Shown: positions 16,241 to 26,900 of the stretch, in pieces | Position numbering within the stretch: position 1 is the first letter of the stretch | Layout: each line of letters begins with the position of its first letter | Source: Fictibacillus arsenicus | GTDB taxonomy: Bacteria; Bacillota; Bacilli; Bacillales; Fictibacillaceae | Direction of reading: 5' to 3' | Length of the DNA: 64,000 nt | Assembly (NCBI RefSeq): GCF_001999465.1 | Contig: NZ_MQMF01000001.1 | Span: 248,001-312,000, forward strand | The notes under the pieces: generated by a model | What the model was told of the DNA's origin: nothing | Seen by the model: only the letters and a program-made list of their open reading frames with translations | Databases searched by the model: none | Made by a program: the position numbers and the translations under genes

Positions 16241-16349
16241 TATCCATTTAAACTCATTATTCAATATTTCCACACATACAAAAATTTATCGAATTTTCGA
16301 CAAGAGACCTCATTAACCATTAAGTAATAAGTAAAATTATCATATAAAA

Positions 16350-16377
16350 AAGAACGTCTGCATTCTGCAGCGTTCTT
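16350..16377 (-). terminator. Bidirectional terminator between fxsA and ytvI
   Basis: AAGAACG-T-CTGCA-TTC-TGCAG-CGTTCTT with A-rich and T-rich flanks on both sides, so it can serve convergent fxsA and ytvI. Confidence 0.85.
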
Positions 16378-16393
16378 TTTAAGTAAAGAAAAT

Positions 16394-16789
16394 CTATGGT
16401 CGCCTTATAATATAAAACTGGCCTGATTTTATTTTATTATACAGTTTAGCTTTAAGCCAAATCTTCACTACTTTTCGTACCGGGGGAAACAGCAGAGAGA
16501 ATCCAGCAAAGTCAGTAAGAAATCCAGGTGTTAAAAGCAATGCACCACCGACTAAAATACAAGCTCCATCCAGAACTGCATCACCTGGCATCTGTCCGCT
16601 TCCTAACTGCATTTTAATTTTGTTGATCGTCTCGGTACCTTCCCTTTTTGCTAGGAAAGCTCCTATTATTCCTGTTAAAAAGATAATCGCAATAGTAGCT
16701 GGAATTCCAATATACTGTCCTGCAAAAATGAAAAGTCCAACTTCAATGGCTGGCACAAGAATAAAAATAAGCAATAAAATTCTAAACAT
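16394..16789 (-). CDS. fxsA: FxsA family cytoplasmic membrane protein
   Basis: A 131-residue protein of the FxsA (YtzA) family. It starts with a membrane segment (FRILLLIFILVPAIEVGLF), followed by further hydrophobic stretches and the family signature LVGGALLLTPGFLTDFAGFSLLFPP. In E. coli, overproduced FxsA overcomes F-plasmid exclusion of phage T7; its normal role is unknown. The ATG at 16789 has GGTGAT 6 bases upstream; the longer frame to 16816 adds residues unlike the family. Confidence 0.88.
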   Translation of the reverse strand: MFRILLLIFILVPAIEVGLFIFAGQYIGIPATIAIIFLTGIIGAFLAKREGTETINKIKMQLGSGQMPGDAVLDGACILVGGALLLTPGFLTDFAGFSLLFPPVRKVVKIWLKAKLYNKIKSGQFYIIRRP

Positions 16790-16883
16790 ACAGTAATCAC
16801 CGCTTTCATACGACATACAAAGAAGCGTATCTACTTGCTCTTACTCTACTTCTTGTCTATCTTTTACATTTTTACGTATGAAA

Positions 16884-16910
16884 AAAGAGAAGGTTTCGTC
16901 CCTTCTCTCT
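16884..16910 (-). terminator. Terminator downstream of pyk, beyond the repeat
   Basis: AGAGAAGG...CCTTCTCT with TTTTTTC following on the minus strand. It is the first good minus-strand terminator after pyk, which would place repeat copy 4 inside the pyk 3' untranslated region. Confidence 0.75.
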
Positions 16911-16916
16911 TTATAT

Positions 16917-17115
16917 TAGCTTTTTTCTAAAAATTGTTGCTTTAATGATTTTTTTCTTACACTTCTTTAGCAAGTTGATTGGAGCGCAAGGTGCGAGACT
17001 CCTGCGGGATTAGTGGGACAGGTGAGACTCCTAACAGCGCAGAGCGCTAGGAGGCTCACCGCACACCCCGCGGAAAGCGAGCATCCTGGAGCGGAATTCA
17101 ACCCTTACAAAAGCT
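16917..17115 (+). repeat. Interspersed MITE-like element, copy 4 (short type)
   Basis: The best preserved core: AAGTTGATTGGAGCGCAAGG, GCGAGACTCCTGCGGGAT, AGTGGGACAGGTGAGACTCC, GAGGCTCACCGCACACCCCG and CGGAAAGCGAGCATCC. The left end is TTTTTTCTAAAAATTGTTG; the right end stops at CTTACAAAAGC, next to the pyk stop codon. It accounts for most of the 332-base fxsA-pyk gap. Confidence 0.85.
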
Positions 17116-17121
17116 TACTTC

Positions 17122-18879
17122 TTAGATAACATTCTTTCTGCCGTCATAAATATATCCAACAGACGCGTCGATTGTAATTTCCTGACCATCCGTAAAAATG
17201 TCTGTCGCATTTTGAAGCCCAACAATTACAGGTATGCTCATAGATACTCCGCAAACAGCAGCATGGCTTGTAAGACCGCCTTCTTCTGTTATAACAGCAG
17301 CGGCTTTTTCAAATGCAGAAATCATATCACGGTCTGTTCCAACCGTAACAAGTATTGCGCCTTCTGTCATTTTTTCCATAGCCTCTTTTGCTGTTTTCGC
17401 TACTACTACTTTACCTGACGCTGATGACTGACCAATTCCTTGTGCCTTAGCTAGTACATCTCCGATGATATGAACCTTCATCAAGTTAGTTGAACCTGAT
17501 TCACCAACAGGTACTCCTGCAGTAATAACAACTAAGCTGCCATGTTTAACAGCGTCTGCTTTAAGTGCAGAATCAATCGCAACCTGGAACATTTCATCTG
17601 TCGTTGCTGCTTTTTCACCTAAAACCGGTGTAACACCCCACACTAATGCAAGCTTGCGGCAAACATCTTCATTGCTTGTTACAGCGATGATTGGTGCTTT
17701 GGGACGGTATTTTGATATCATGCGTGCAGTTTGACCTTTTTCTGTAGCTGTAATAACAGCATCAGCTTCCAAATTCAAAGCAGTAAATGAAACAGATTGT
17801 GAGATCGCATCTGTGATCGTTGTTTTACTTTCTTTGCTCTTAGAAGATAGAAGGTTCTTATAATTTAATGAACTTTCAGCACGGCTTGCAATCTTATGCA
17901 TCGTTAATACTGCTTCAACTGGATATGTACCAGCTGCAGTTTCACCAGATAACATGATTGCATCTGTGCCGTCAAAAATAGCGTTGGCTACGTCACTTGC
18001 TTCTGCACGTGTCGGGCGCGGGTTGCGCTGCATAGAATCAAGCATTTGCGTCGCAGTAATAACCGGCTTTCCAAGTTCATTACACTTTTTAATGAGCATT
18101 TTTTGAACAAGCGGTACTTCTTCAGCTGGAATCTCAACACCTAAATCTCCACGTGCTACCATCAAACCATCAGAAACAGCAAGAATTTCGTCGATGTTTT
18201 CGACACCTTCTTGGTTCTCAATCTTTGGGATGATTTGAATATGATTAGCTTGATGTCTGTCTAAAATTTCACGGATCTCAAGAACATCTGTTGCACGGCG
18301 TACAAAAGATGCAGCAATGAAGTCAACACCTTGCTGAATTCCAAACTCAATATCCTTTGCATCTTTGTCTGTGATTCCAGGCAGCTTCACGCTGACATTA
18401 GGAACGTTAACACCTTTTTTGTTCTTTAAAGTTCCAGAGTTTAAAATTTTCGTTGTCAGTTCTTTGCTTCCAATCTCCATAACTTCAAGCTCAATAAGTC
18501 CATCGTCAAGCAAGATTCTTGATCCTACTTCAACATCTTCAACAAGACCAGGATAAGTTACTGAAATCTTTTTATCATTTCCGATTACTTCTTCCATGGA
18601 TATGATAAGTTCATTTCCAGCTACTAGCTCTGCAACTCCGCCTTCAAGTGTTTGTGTACGAATTTCTGGACCTTTTGTGTCTAAAAGAATAGCAACCGTT
18701 TTGCCAAGTTCTTTTGAGGCTTCACGAATATTTTGGATTCTTTGTCCATGCTCATCAAAATCACCATGGGAAAAATTCAGACGGGAAACATTCATTCCGG
18801 CATTCATTAAATCTTTTAGTTTATCAATGCTTTCGCTTGCTGGACCTATAGTACAAACGATTTTTGTTTTACGCATCAT
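17122..18879 (-). CDS. pyk: Pyruvate kinase with C-terminal PEP-utilizer domain
   Basis: Converts phosphoenolpyruvate and ADP to pyruvate and ATP, the last glycolytic step. The N-terminus [16 protein letters not shown], the catalytic [17 protein letters not shown] and [12 protein letters not shown], and TATQMLDSM define the barrel. Residues of about 475-585 are the extra PEP-utilizer-like domain ([10 protein letters not shown]) seen in Bacillus and Geobacillus enzymes. It has 585 residues, as in B. subtilis. I choose the ATG at 18879 (AGGAGG 8 bases upstream); the next ATG follows at once, and the frame to 18918 runs into the intercistronic stem-loop. It is second gene of pfkA-pyk. Confidence 0.96.
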   Translation of the reverse strand: MMRKTKIVCTIGPASESIDKLKDLMNAGMNVSRLNFSHGDFDEHGQRIQNIREASKELGKTVAILLDTKGPEIRTQTLEGGVAELVAGNELIISMEEVIGNDKKISVTYPGLVEDVEVGSRILLDDGLIELEVMEIGSKELTTKILNSGTLKNKKGVNVPNVSVKLPGITDKDAKDIEFGIQQGVDFIAASFVRRATDVLEIREILDRHQANHIQIIPKIENQEGVENIDEILAVSDGLMVARGDLGVEIPAEEVPLVQKMLIKKCNELGKPVITATQMLDSMQRNPRPTRAEASDVANAIFDGTDAIMLSGETAAGTYPVEAVLTMHKIASRAESSLNYKNLLSSKSKESKTTITDAISQSVSFTALNLEADAVITATEKGQTARMISKYRPKAPIIAVTSNEDVCRKLALVWGVTPVLGEKAATTDEMFQVAIDSALKADAVKHGSLVVITAGVPVGESGSTNLMKVHIIGDVLAKAQGIGQSSASGKVVVAKTAKEAMEKMTEGAILVTVGTDRDMISAFEKAAAVITEEGGLTSHAAVCGVSMSIPVIVGLQNATDIFTDGQEITIDASVGYIYDGRKNVI

Positions 18880-18914
18880 GTAAATGGCCTCCTGATTTTC
18901 TTTTTCGCAAGAAG

Positions 18915-18954
18915 GCATCGTACAGACTGAAGATACACATCAGCTATACGATGC
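18915..18954 (-). other. Intercistronic stem-loop between pfkA and pyk
   Basis: Eight-base arms GCATCGTA / TACGATGC (18915-18922 and 18947-18954) with an inner CTGA/TCAG pairing. No T-tract follows on the minus strand, so it is not a typical terminator. It may protect or process the pfkA-pyk mRNA. Confidence 0.6.
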
Positions 18955-18969
18955 TATTCTGCGGGTTAT

Positions 18970-19959
<990 letters not shown>

Positions 19960-19964
19960 TTATT

Positions 19965-19993
19965 AAAATATCATGTTCAAATGTTGAACACAA
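19965..19993 (-). promoter_or_regulatory. Promoter of pfkA-pyk with an operator-like dyad
   Basis: TTGTGT (19988-19993) and TATTTT (19965-19970) at 17-base spacing. The perfect dyad TGTTCA-AATGT-TGAACA (plus strand, 19974-19990) fills the spacer and touches the -35, where a bound protein would block RNA polymerase. Confidence 0.5.
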
Positions 19994-20012
19994 TAGACAA
20001 CAATAGGCAAAA

Positions 20013-20044
20013 AAATGTGCCCTTCCTAAAGCGGAAGAGCACAT
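20013..20044 (-). terminator. Terminator after accA
   Basis: On the minus strand ATGTGCTCTTCC pairs with GGAAGGGCACAT, followed by TTTTTTGCC. It lies directly past the accA stop. Confidence 0.9.
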
Positions 20045-20047
20045 TCC

Positions 20048-21025
20048 TTATTTAACAACAATGGAATCGTTTACAAACCCAAATTGTCCGATTTTTTTAT
20101 ATTTTTCATAACGCTGCTCAATTAGTTCATCTTGAGACATTGAAAGTAAGTTGTTTAATGAAGACTCTAAAACACTGTCAATTTCTTCTGCTTGGCGTTT
20201 TGGATCTTTATGAGCCCCGCCTTTTACTTCTTCTATGATTTCATCAATAATTCCTAGTTCTTTTAAGTCTGGAGCAGTTATTCTCATAGATTCAGCTGCT
20301 TTTTTTGCTAGTGAGGCATCTTTCCAGAGAATTGCAGCTGCACCTTCTGGTGAGATAACAGAATACGTAGAGTTCTCAAGCATGTGAACATAGTTACCTA
20401 CACCAAGAGCTAATGCACCGCCGCTTCCGCCTTCACCGATCACAATACAAATAACAGGAACTGTTAATCCTGCCATTTCTACTAGATTACGGGCGATTGC
20501 TTCACTCTGTCCTCTTTCTTCTGCCGCTTTACCAGGGTATGCACCCTTTGTATCGATAAAACAAATGATCGGTCTATTAAACTTTTCAGCCTGTTTCATT
20601 AATCTTAAAGCTTTGCGATAACCTTCTGGATGAGGCATACCAAAGTTTCTGCGCAGATTTTCCTTTGTATCTTTCCCTCTTTGGTGCCCGATCACAGTTA
20701 CTGGAAGGTTTTTATAAAAAGCTACTCCTCCAACGATTGCTTCATCATCACCAAATAGACGGTCTCCATGAAGTTCAATGAAGTCTGTGAATAAATAGCT
20801 TATATAATCAAGGGTAGTTGGGCGTTCAGCATGTCTGGCAATTTGAACACGATCCCATGGTTTCATCTCAGAATATGTGCTGTTTTCCAATCTAGAAAGC
20901 TTTTCCTCAAGTCTTTGAATTTCATCTGTAAGATCAATATCTTTTTCTTCCATAAAAGACTTCAATTCTGCTATTTTCTTTTCGAGTTCGTGTATCGGTC
21001 TTTCAAATTCTAGCTCTGCCGCCAT
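20048..21025 (-). CDS. accA: Acetyl-CoA carboxylase carboxyltransferase subunit alpha
   Basis: The alpha subunit of the carboxyltransferase that makes malonyl-CoA for fatty acid synthesis, acting with AccD. The N-terminal helical region (residues 1-50) precedes the crotonase-fold core with RDGK-like [38 protein letters not shown] and the [14 protein letters not shown] oxyanion segment. It has 325 residues, as in B. subtilis. Only two bases separate the accD stop from this ATG, so translation is probably coupled. Confidence 0.97.
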   Translation of the reverse strand: MAAELEFERPIHELEKKIAELKSFMEEKDIDLTDEIQRLEEKLSRLENSTYSEMKPWDRVQIARHAERPTTLDYISYLFTDFIELHGDRLFGDDEAIVGGVAFYKNLPVTVIGHQRGKDTKENLRRNFGMPHPEGYRKALRLMKQAEKFNRPIICFIDTKGAYPGKAAEERGQSEAIARNLVEMAGLTVPVICIVIGEGGSGGALALGVGNYVHMLENSTYSVISPEGAAAILWKDASLAKKAAESMRITAPDLKELGIIDEIIEEVKGGAHKDPKRQAEEIDSVLESSLNNLLSMSQDELIEQRYEKYKKIGQFGFVNDSIVVK

Positions 21026-21027
21026 GC

Positions 21028-21882
21028 TTAACGCCTCCCTTCTGAGTGAATTTTTAATAATGTACCAAGTGTTTTCTTCATATCGCTACGGTGAATTACA
21101 CCATCCAACTGACCATGCTTCAATAAGAACTCTGCTGTCTGAAAATCATCCGGCAGTTCCTGTCTTATTGTCTGTTCGATGATTCTTCTGCCTGCAAATC
21201 CAATAAGGGCTTTTGGTTCAGCAAAGTTATAATCTCCTACTGAAGCGAAGCTCGCTGAAACACCGCCAGTAGTGGGATGAGTCATAATAGAAATAAATAA
21301 AAGTCCCTTATCACTGAGTTTCTTCAAAGCCACGCTTGTCTTCGCCATCTGCATAAGACTAAGAACGCCTTCTTGCATACGTGCGCCGCCTGAAGCAGTG
21401 AAGATAATAAACGGATTTTTATTTTCGATGGCTTTCTCGATAGCACGTGTAATCTTCTCACCTACTACAGAACCCATGCTTCCCATTCTAAAACGGGAAT
21501 CCATTACAGCTAGCGTTACGTCCAAACCGTTTATTTTCCCTTCTCCAGTAACTACAGCTTCATTGATTTTTGTTTTCTTTCGGTCACTCTCTAGTTTTTC
21601 AAGATAATCAGGAAAATCCAATGGATTTTTTGAAATCATATCTGCGTCATATTCTGTAAAAGTACCCTCATCTATCAGACTCGCTATTCTTTCCTGCGAT
21701 GACATCGAATAATGGTACTGGCAGCCTTGGCATACAAGCAAGTTCTTCTTTAATTCTTTTGTGACCATAATATGCTTGCATTCCGGGCATTTACTCATAA
21801 TCCCTTCTGGTACGTCTTGTTTGACTTTACCAGTAGGTATTGTGGCATATTTTTTCTTTTTTACGAACAACCCTTTAATCAT
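21028..21882 (-). CDS. accD: Acetyl-CoA carboxylase carboxyltransferase subunit beta
   Basis: The beta subunit of the acetyl-CoA carboxylase carboxyltransferase. The N-terminal zinc ribbon CPECKH...CQGCQ (C-X2-C ... C-X2-C, about residues 32-54) is followed by the crotonase-like core with [12 protein letters not shown] and [14 protein letters not shown]. It has 284 residues against about 290 in B. subtilis. It lies 16 bases after the GntR gene, in the series malic enzyme - GntR - accD - accA. Confidence 0.96.
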   Translation of the reverse strand: MIKGLFVKKKKYATIPTGKVKQDVPEGIMSKCPECKHIMVTKELKKNLLVCQGCQYHYSMSSQERIASLIDEGTFTEYDADMISKNPLDFPDYLEKLESDRKKTKINEAVVTGEGKINGLDVTLAVMDSRFRMGSMGSVVGEKITRAIEKAIENKNPFIIFTASGGARMQEGVLSLMQMAKTSVALKKLSDKGLLFISIMTHPTTGGVSASFASVGDYNFAEPKALIGFAGRRIIEQTIRQELPDDFQTAEFLLKHGQLDGVIHRSDMKKTLGTLLKIHSEGRR

Positions 21883-21898
21883 GAATGAATAACACCAC

Positions 21899-22546
21899 CT
21901 ATTCGATTGCGTTTAAGGCATCGTTTTGTTTTGATAACAGATCCGTTAACTTCTGTGTATTCTTATCAGTAAGAAGAGAAAGAACTTCCCTGCAAAATTT
22001 TGGAGACCAATATGAATCTGTTTCTTGTACTGATGACCCATAACCCGTAAGTTCCACATATAAACGATAAAGAAGATGATTGCCGCATGACTGGATTACA
22101 CTTTTTTCGAATGCTTTACAAAGATAACTAACTTCTTGATCGCTTTGTTCCATCTTCTTAGTTAATTGCTCGAGTTTACTTATCTCTAGAGAAGTGATTC
22201 TCATTGTTGCAAGTTCCATGCAGTCTTTAATGACTATGTTTCGTGTTTCTTGCAGATCGTGCCTGGCCTTTTTATCGGTAAGAATAAAGGATGCGAGTAC
22301 TTCTACCAGTCTATGTCCTGTTGCCTCACGTATAAAAGTACCCTCGCCTCTTCTTGTTTCGATTAAGCCAAGTAGCTCAAGTGCTCTTAAAGCCTCACGG
22401 ACAGAAGACCTTCCTGCGTTTAAGCGGTCACTGAGCTCTCTTTCTGATGGGAGCTTATCACCTGCTTGAAGACGGTCTTCAACAATAATGGCCTGGATTT
22501 TCTTTAAAATTTCAATATATACTTTTTCGGTAGGCTGGACAGACAT
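21899..22546 (-). CDS. FadR-subfamily GntR transcriptional regulator
   Basis: A 215-residue regulator. The N-terminal winged helix carries [39 protein letters not shown] and GEGTFIRE, which are diagnostic of GntR. The all-helical C-terminal FCD domain (about 90-215) usually binds a carboxylic acid effector. The ATG at 22546 has AAAGGAG 6 bases upstream; an earlier ATG at 22570 overlaps the malic enzyme stop and lacks a ribosome binding site. Its place between malic enzyme and accDA suggests control of malate/pyruvate flow or lipid precursor supply. A FadR-type palindrome in the malic enzyme leader is the likely operator. B. subtilis lacks this gene here. Confidence 0.85.
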   Translation of the reverse strand: MSVQPTEKVYIEILKKIQAIIVEDRLQAGDKLPSERELSDRLNAGRSSVREALRALELLGLIETRRGEGTFIREATGHRLVEVLASFILTDKKARHDLQETRNIVIKDCMELATMRITSLEISKLEQLTKKMEQSDQEVSYLCKAFEKSVIQSCGNHLLYRLYVELTGYGSSVQETDSYWSPKFCREVLSLLTDKNTQKLTDLLSKQNDALNAIE

Positions 22547-22566
22547 TCCTCTCTCCTTTACCACTT

Positions 22567-23808
22567 TCATTCATCTTTGCCGATGATAGCAAGCCTCTTT
22601 GTCTTTTCTGCGATGTCTGCTGGATTCACACGAATTCTTGCTACACCTGTTTCCATAGCTGCAGTTGCTACAGCAGCTGCAACCGCAGGAGCTACTCTTG
22701 GATCAAATGGAGCCGGAATAACATATTCTGCGCTTAATTCCATTGGATTTACAAGATTTGCAATAGCATGAACCGCTGCGATTTTCATCTCTTCGTTTAT
22801 ATGAGTGGCTCGCACATCTAAAGCTCCACGGAAAATACCCGGGAAAGCTAGTACATTATTAACTTGGTTAGGGAAATCCGAGCGGCCTGTTCCAATAACC
22901 ATTGCGCCCGCTTCACGTGCTTCGTGAGGCATAATTTCCGGGTTAGGGTTAGCCATTGCAAAAATGATTGGCTCTGGGTTCATAGATTCGACCATAGATT
23001 TTGTCAGCGCACCTTCAACAGACACACCCACAAATACATCTGTACCACTGATTACATCAGCAAGAGTACCTTTTTGTTTTGTACGATTAGTAAATGATGC
23101 AACTTCTGTTTTAACAGAGTTCATACCAAATGGACGGCCTTCATAGATAGCGCCTTTTGTGTCACACATAATGATGTCTTTAACTCCAAAGCGGTCCAAT
23201 AATTTAATAATCGCAATCCCAGCTGCACCTGCACCGTTTACCACTACTTTGATTTTGGACATTTCTCGGCCGGTTAATTTCAATGCGTTAACAAGTCCTG
23301 CCAATGTAACAATTGCTGTGCCGTGCTGATCATCATGAAAGATTGGAATATTTGTTTCTTTTTTCAATCGTTCTTCAACAACGAAACAATTAGGGGCTGC
23401 GATATCTTCTAAATTCACACCGCCAAATGTAGGTTCAAGCAGCTTAACCGTTTCAACAATCTTATCCACGTCCGTTGTGCTTAAACAGATTGGAAAAGCA
23501 TCAACACCTGCGAAACTTTTAAACAAAACAGCTTTTCCTTCCATAACAGGCAGAGCTGCTTCAGGACCGATATTCCCCAATCCTAATACTGCTGTTCCGT
23601 CAGAGACAACAGCTACAGTATTCCCTTTCATCGTATAATCATAGACTTTTGATTTGTCATCATAAATATCCTTACAAGGTTCTGCAACACCAGGAGAATA
23701 GGCAAGGCTTAAATCCTTTGCGTTACGGACTGGCACCTTTGATTTTGATTCCAGTTTTCCTTGATGTGTTCTGTGCATGTGTAGAGCTTCTTCTCGTAAA
23801 GTAGACAT
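22567..23808 (-). CDS. ytsJ: NADP-dependent malic enzyme
   Basis: Oxidative decarboxylation of malate to pyruvate. The N-terminal SLAYSPGVAEPCKDI, the catalytic DDQHGTAIVTLAGLVNAL and the nucleotide fold VVNGAGAAGIAIIKLL are typical of the short bacterial form. It has 413 residues against 410 in B. subtilis YtsJ, which lies in the same place beside dnaE and is the NADP-preferring anaplerotic enzyme. No phosphotransacetylase domain is fused. It is the first gene of a probable operon with gntR, accD and accA. The ATG has AGGAGATG upstream. Confidence 0.94.
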   Translation of the reverse strand: MSTLREEALHMHRTHQGKLESKSKVPVRNAKDLSLAYSPGVAEPCKDIYDDKSKVYDYTMKGNTVAVVSDGTAVLGLGNIGPEAALPVMEGKAVLFKSFAGVDAFPICLSTTDVDKIVETVKLLEPTFGGVNLEDIAAPNCFVVEERLKKETNIPIFHDDQHGTAIVTLAGLVNALKLTGREMSKIKVVVNGAGAAGIAIIKLLDRFGVKDIIMCDTKGAIYEGRPFGMNSVKTEVASFTNRTKQKGTLADVISGTDVFVGVSVEGALTKSMVESMNPEPIIFAMANPNPEIMPHEAREAGAMVIGTGRSDFPNQVNNVLAFPGIFRGALDVRATHINEEMKIAAVHAIANLVNPMELSAEYVIPAPFDPRVAPAVAAAVATAAMETGVARIRVNPADIAEKTKRLAIIGKDE

Positions 23809-23842
23809 CGTTTCATCTCCTAATGTTTTTATATTTAAAGTT

Positions 23843-23888
23843 GATGAGTCAAATTAGGAGGTGGTCAGACCACTGTTATTGACTCATC
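23843..23888 (-). promoter_or_regulatory. FadR-type operator nested in a leader inverted repeat
   Basis: The 13-base palindrome GTGGTCAGACCAC (23861-23873) fits the TGGTnnGACCA operator style of FadR/PdhR/LldR regulators. It is enclosed by perfect 10-base arms GATGAGTCAA / TTGACTCATC (23843-23852 and 23879-23888), so the leader RNA can also fold into a long hairpin. The operator lies at about +10 to +22 of the predicted malic enzyme transcript. Confidence 0.65.
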
Positions 23889-23889
23889 C

Positions 23890-23917
23890 ATTATATCAAA
23901 TGTTAACAAGCTGTAAA
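23890..23917 (-). promoter_or_regulatory. Sigma-A promoter of ytsJ-gntR-accDA
   Basis: TTTACA (23912-23917) and TATAAT (23890-23895) with 16-base spacing on the minus strand, between the dnaE stop and ytsJ. Confidence 0.75.
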
Positions 23918-23922
23918 GTTTT

Positions 23923-26900
23923 TTAATTTCTTTTAAATACTACGTTACCTTCACCAGCAACGGATTGGAGCTCCATGAGCAATTCCTCATTAGCATTAAT
24001 CTTTTGTGAGATCTGAACTTTTTGTTTTGTTTCTTCATAGATCAAAACAACAGGGATGCTCCCTTTCGATTGATCCAATATTTGCTTGATCGCGTTCAAA
24101 TATTCAGATGAGTGATGCTGTTTATCAATCTTAATAAACACAGCAGCTTGCTCTTTTGATTTCAATTCATTCAGCGGCTTACACTTATTAATCAATACTT
24201 GCAAAGCATCATTTCGCTGTTCAACACTTCCTTCCAAAAATAGCTGCTCTCCTTTTTGCAGAAGACCATGATATGATTCGTACACTTTAGGAAAAACGAC
24301 AGCTTCTATCTCGCCGCTTTCGTCACTTATCGAAAGGAAGGCCATCAGTTCTCCTTTTTTCGTTTTTATGACACTGACTTTATCAATTAATACACCAAGC
24401 CGTACAGAAGGATTTTTACCCTTTATACCAGCTATGTCAGTTGCTGCCCAACTTTTCAGCACAGTGCGGAATCTTTCTAAAGGATGTGATGAGAAGAAAA
24501 AACCTAATGATTCTTTCTCGAATTTCAGCTTCTCGCTATCCTGAAAGGACTGAACTTGAACATAAGAAGGTTTAGGAAGATTAATATCATCATCAAAAAG
24601 ATACATCTGGTTTTTTCTTGATATCTCCTGAAATTCTTCTCCATATTCAATTGCTGTTTCAAGGGAAGCAAGCAATACAGCTCTGTCTTCTCCTAAATCA
24701 TCCAACGTTCCTGCAAAAATTAGAGACTCCAGTGTTCTTTTGTTCACAATTTTTTGAGGACACCGTGCACAAATATCAAAAAGGTCTTGAAATGGTTCTT
24801 TTTTATTTTCGTGCATTAAAGTATGAATGGCATTTATTCCTACGTTTTTAATAGCTAAAAGACCAAAGCGGATACCTAAATCTTCAGGTATAAAAATTGC
24901 TGTACTCTTTCTAATAGAGGGAGGGAGAATCTTAACTCCCTTCTGCGTTGATTCCTTTATATACTGACTTACTTTATCATGATTGCCAATAACGCTCGAA
25001 AGTAATGCTGCCATAAAATGAATTGGGTAATTGGCTTTTAAAAAGGCGAGCTGATATGCAATAACACTGTATGCCACTGCATGGCTTCTTGGAAAACCAT
25101 AATCAGCAAACCGTACAATCAGATCATATAAAGCATCTGCAGACTTTTCATCATATCCCTGTTTTAAGCAGCCTGCAACAAAATGTTCGCGTTCCTTCAT
25201 CAAAATTTCACGCTTTTTCTTTCCTACTGCCCTTCTAAGCAGATCTGCTTCACCTAAAGTAAAGCCAGCTGCTTTTGTTGCAATCTGCATGATTTGTTCC
25301 TGGTAAACGATAACTCCGTACGTGTTCTTTAATATAGGCTCAAGATCAGGATGCATGTACTCCACTGATTTCAGACCGTTTTTGCCAGCGATATAATCTG
25401 GTATGTTCTTCATTGGTCCTGGTCTGTATAACGCATTGACAGCAACGATATCTTCAAATTCAGTAGGCTTAAGCTGCTGCAGAACTTTTCGCATTCCGTC
25501 GGATTCTAATTGGAAGACTCCTGTCGTGTCTCCTTGTGATAGTAGTTCAAAAGTTTTTCGATCAGTAAAAGGTATTTCATTTAGATTGATCTTGATTTGT
25601 TCAATCTCTTCTATAGAAAGTAAAATATTTTCGATTAATGATAGGTTTCGCAGGCCAAGAAAATCCATCTTCAATAGTCCAGCAGCTTCAAGCCATTCCA
25701 TACTGTACTGAGTTAACGGTATCCCATCATGTCCTGTTTGCAGCGGAACTGTTTGTACGAGCGGGTTTCGGGAGAGTACCACCCCTGCTGCATGGGTTGA
25801 GGCATGCCTTGGAAGACCTTCAAGCTTCATCGCAATTTCAATAAGCTTTTTCACACTTTGATCTGATTGAAATGTCTGCTGCAAACCATGTGATTCTTTT
25901 AATGCGTCTTCTAGAGAGATACCTGGTCTAGAAGGAATATTTTTTGCAGTTTGATCAATCAAGCCAGGAGGCAAATCCATTACTCTGCCTGCGTCTCTCA
26001 CAGCAGCTCTTGCAGCAAGCGTACCGAACGTAATAATTTGAGCTACATAATCTGTACCGTACTTCTCGGCTACATACCTCAAAACCTCATCGCGGCGATT
26101 ATCGGGGAAATCTATATCAATATCAGGCATCGTAATTCGCTCAGGATTTAGGAATCGTTCAAAAATGAGGCTGTGATGGATCGGATCTACATTGGTAATC
26201 TCAAGTACATATGCAACTAAAGATCCCGCAGCTGAACCTCTACCAGGCCCGGTTATCATCTTTACATCATGTGCATATTTCATAAAATCCCAAACGATCA
26301 GGAAATAATCTTCAAAATTCATGCTCTTAATGATATTTAGTTCATATTGAAGTCGGTTTTCGATTTCACGTGTCACCGTATCAAATCTATTTTTTACACC
26401 TTTTAAGCATAACTCTCTCAAATATTCAAAACTGTCTCTATCACCTGGAACAGGATATTTCGGAAGTGCAATCTCTCCCAAGGTGAGCTCTAGGCTGCAC
26501 ATGTCCGCTAGTCTTTGAGTTTCTTCTAATACTTCTGAAGAATGAGAGAACAATCTTTCCATTTCATTGTGAGATTTAAAATAATATTCCCCTGTAGGCA
26601 GTTTATACCTTTCAGGATTATTTATCTTCTCTCCATTTTTGATGCAAACAAGGACATCATGGGCCTTTGCATCTTCTTCGTGTAAATAATAGGTTTCATG
26701 CGCACAAAGGAGCGGAAGATTAAATTCTCTTGCAAGGGACTGAAGCTGAAGATTTAACGTTTTCTCAAAACCTGTACCATGATCCTCCAGACCAAGATAG
26801 AAACGATTTGAAAAAGTATCCTGATAAAATCGAATACATCTTTCCAGCATATTCGTTTCACGTCTTTCAGCAGCCAGATACTGTTGAATCTCCCCTTCTG

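Noticed and set aside
22547-22570. Longer start for the GntR gene overlapping the malic enzyme stop (ATGA)
   Set aside because: The overlap looks like coupling, but the clear AAAGGAG site lies downstream of that ATG and serves the ATG at 22546.
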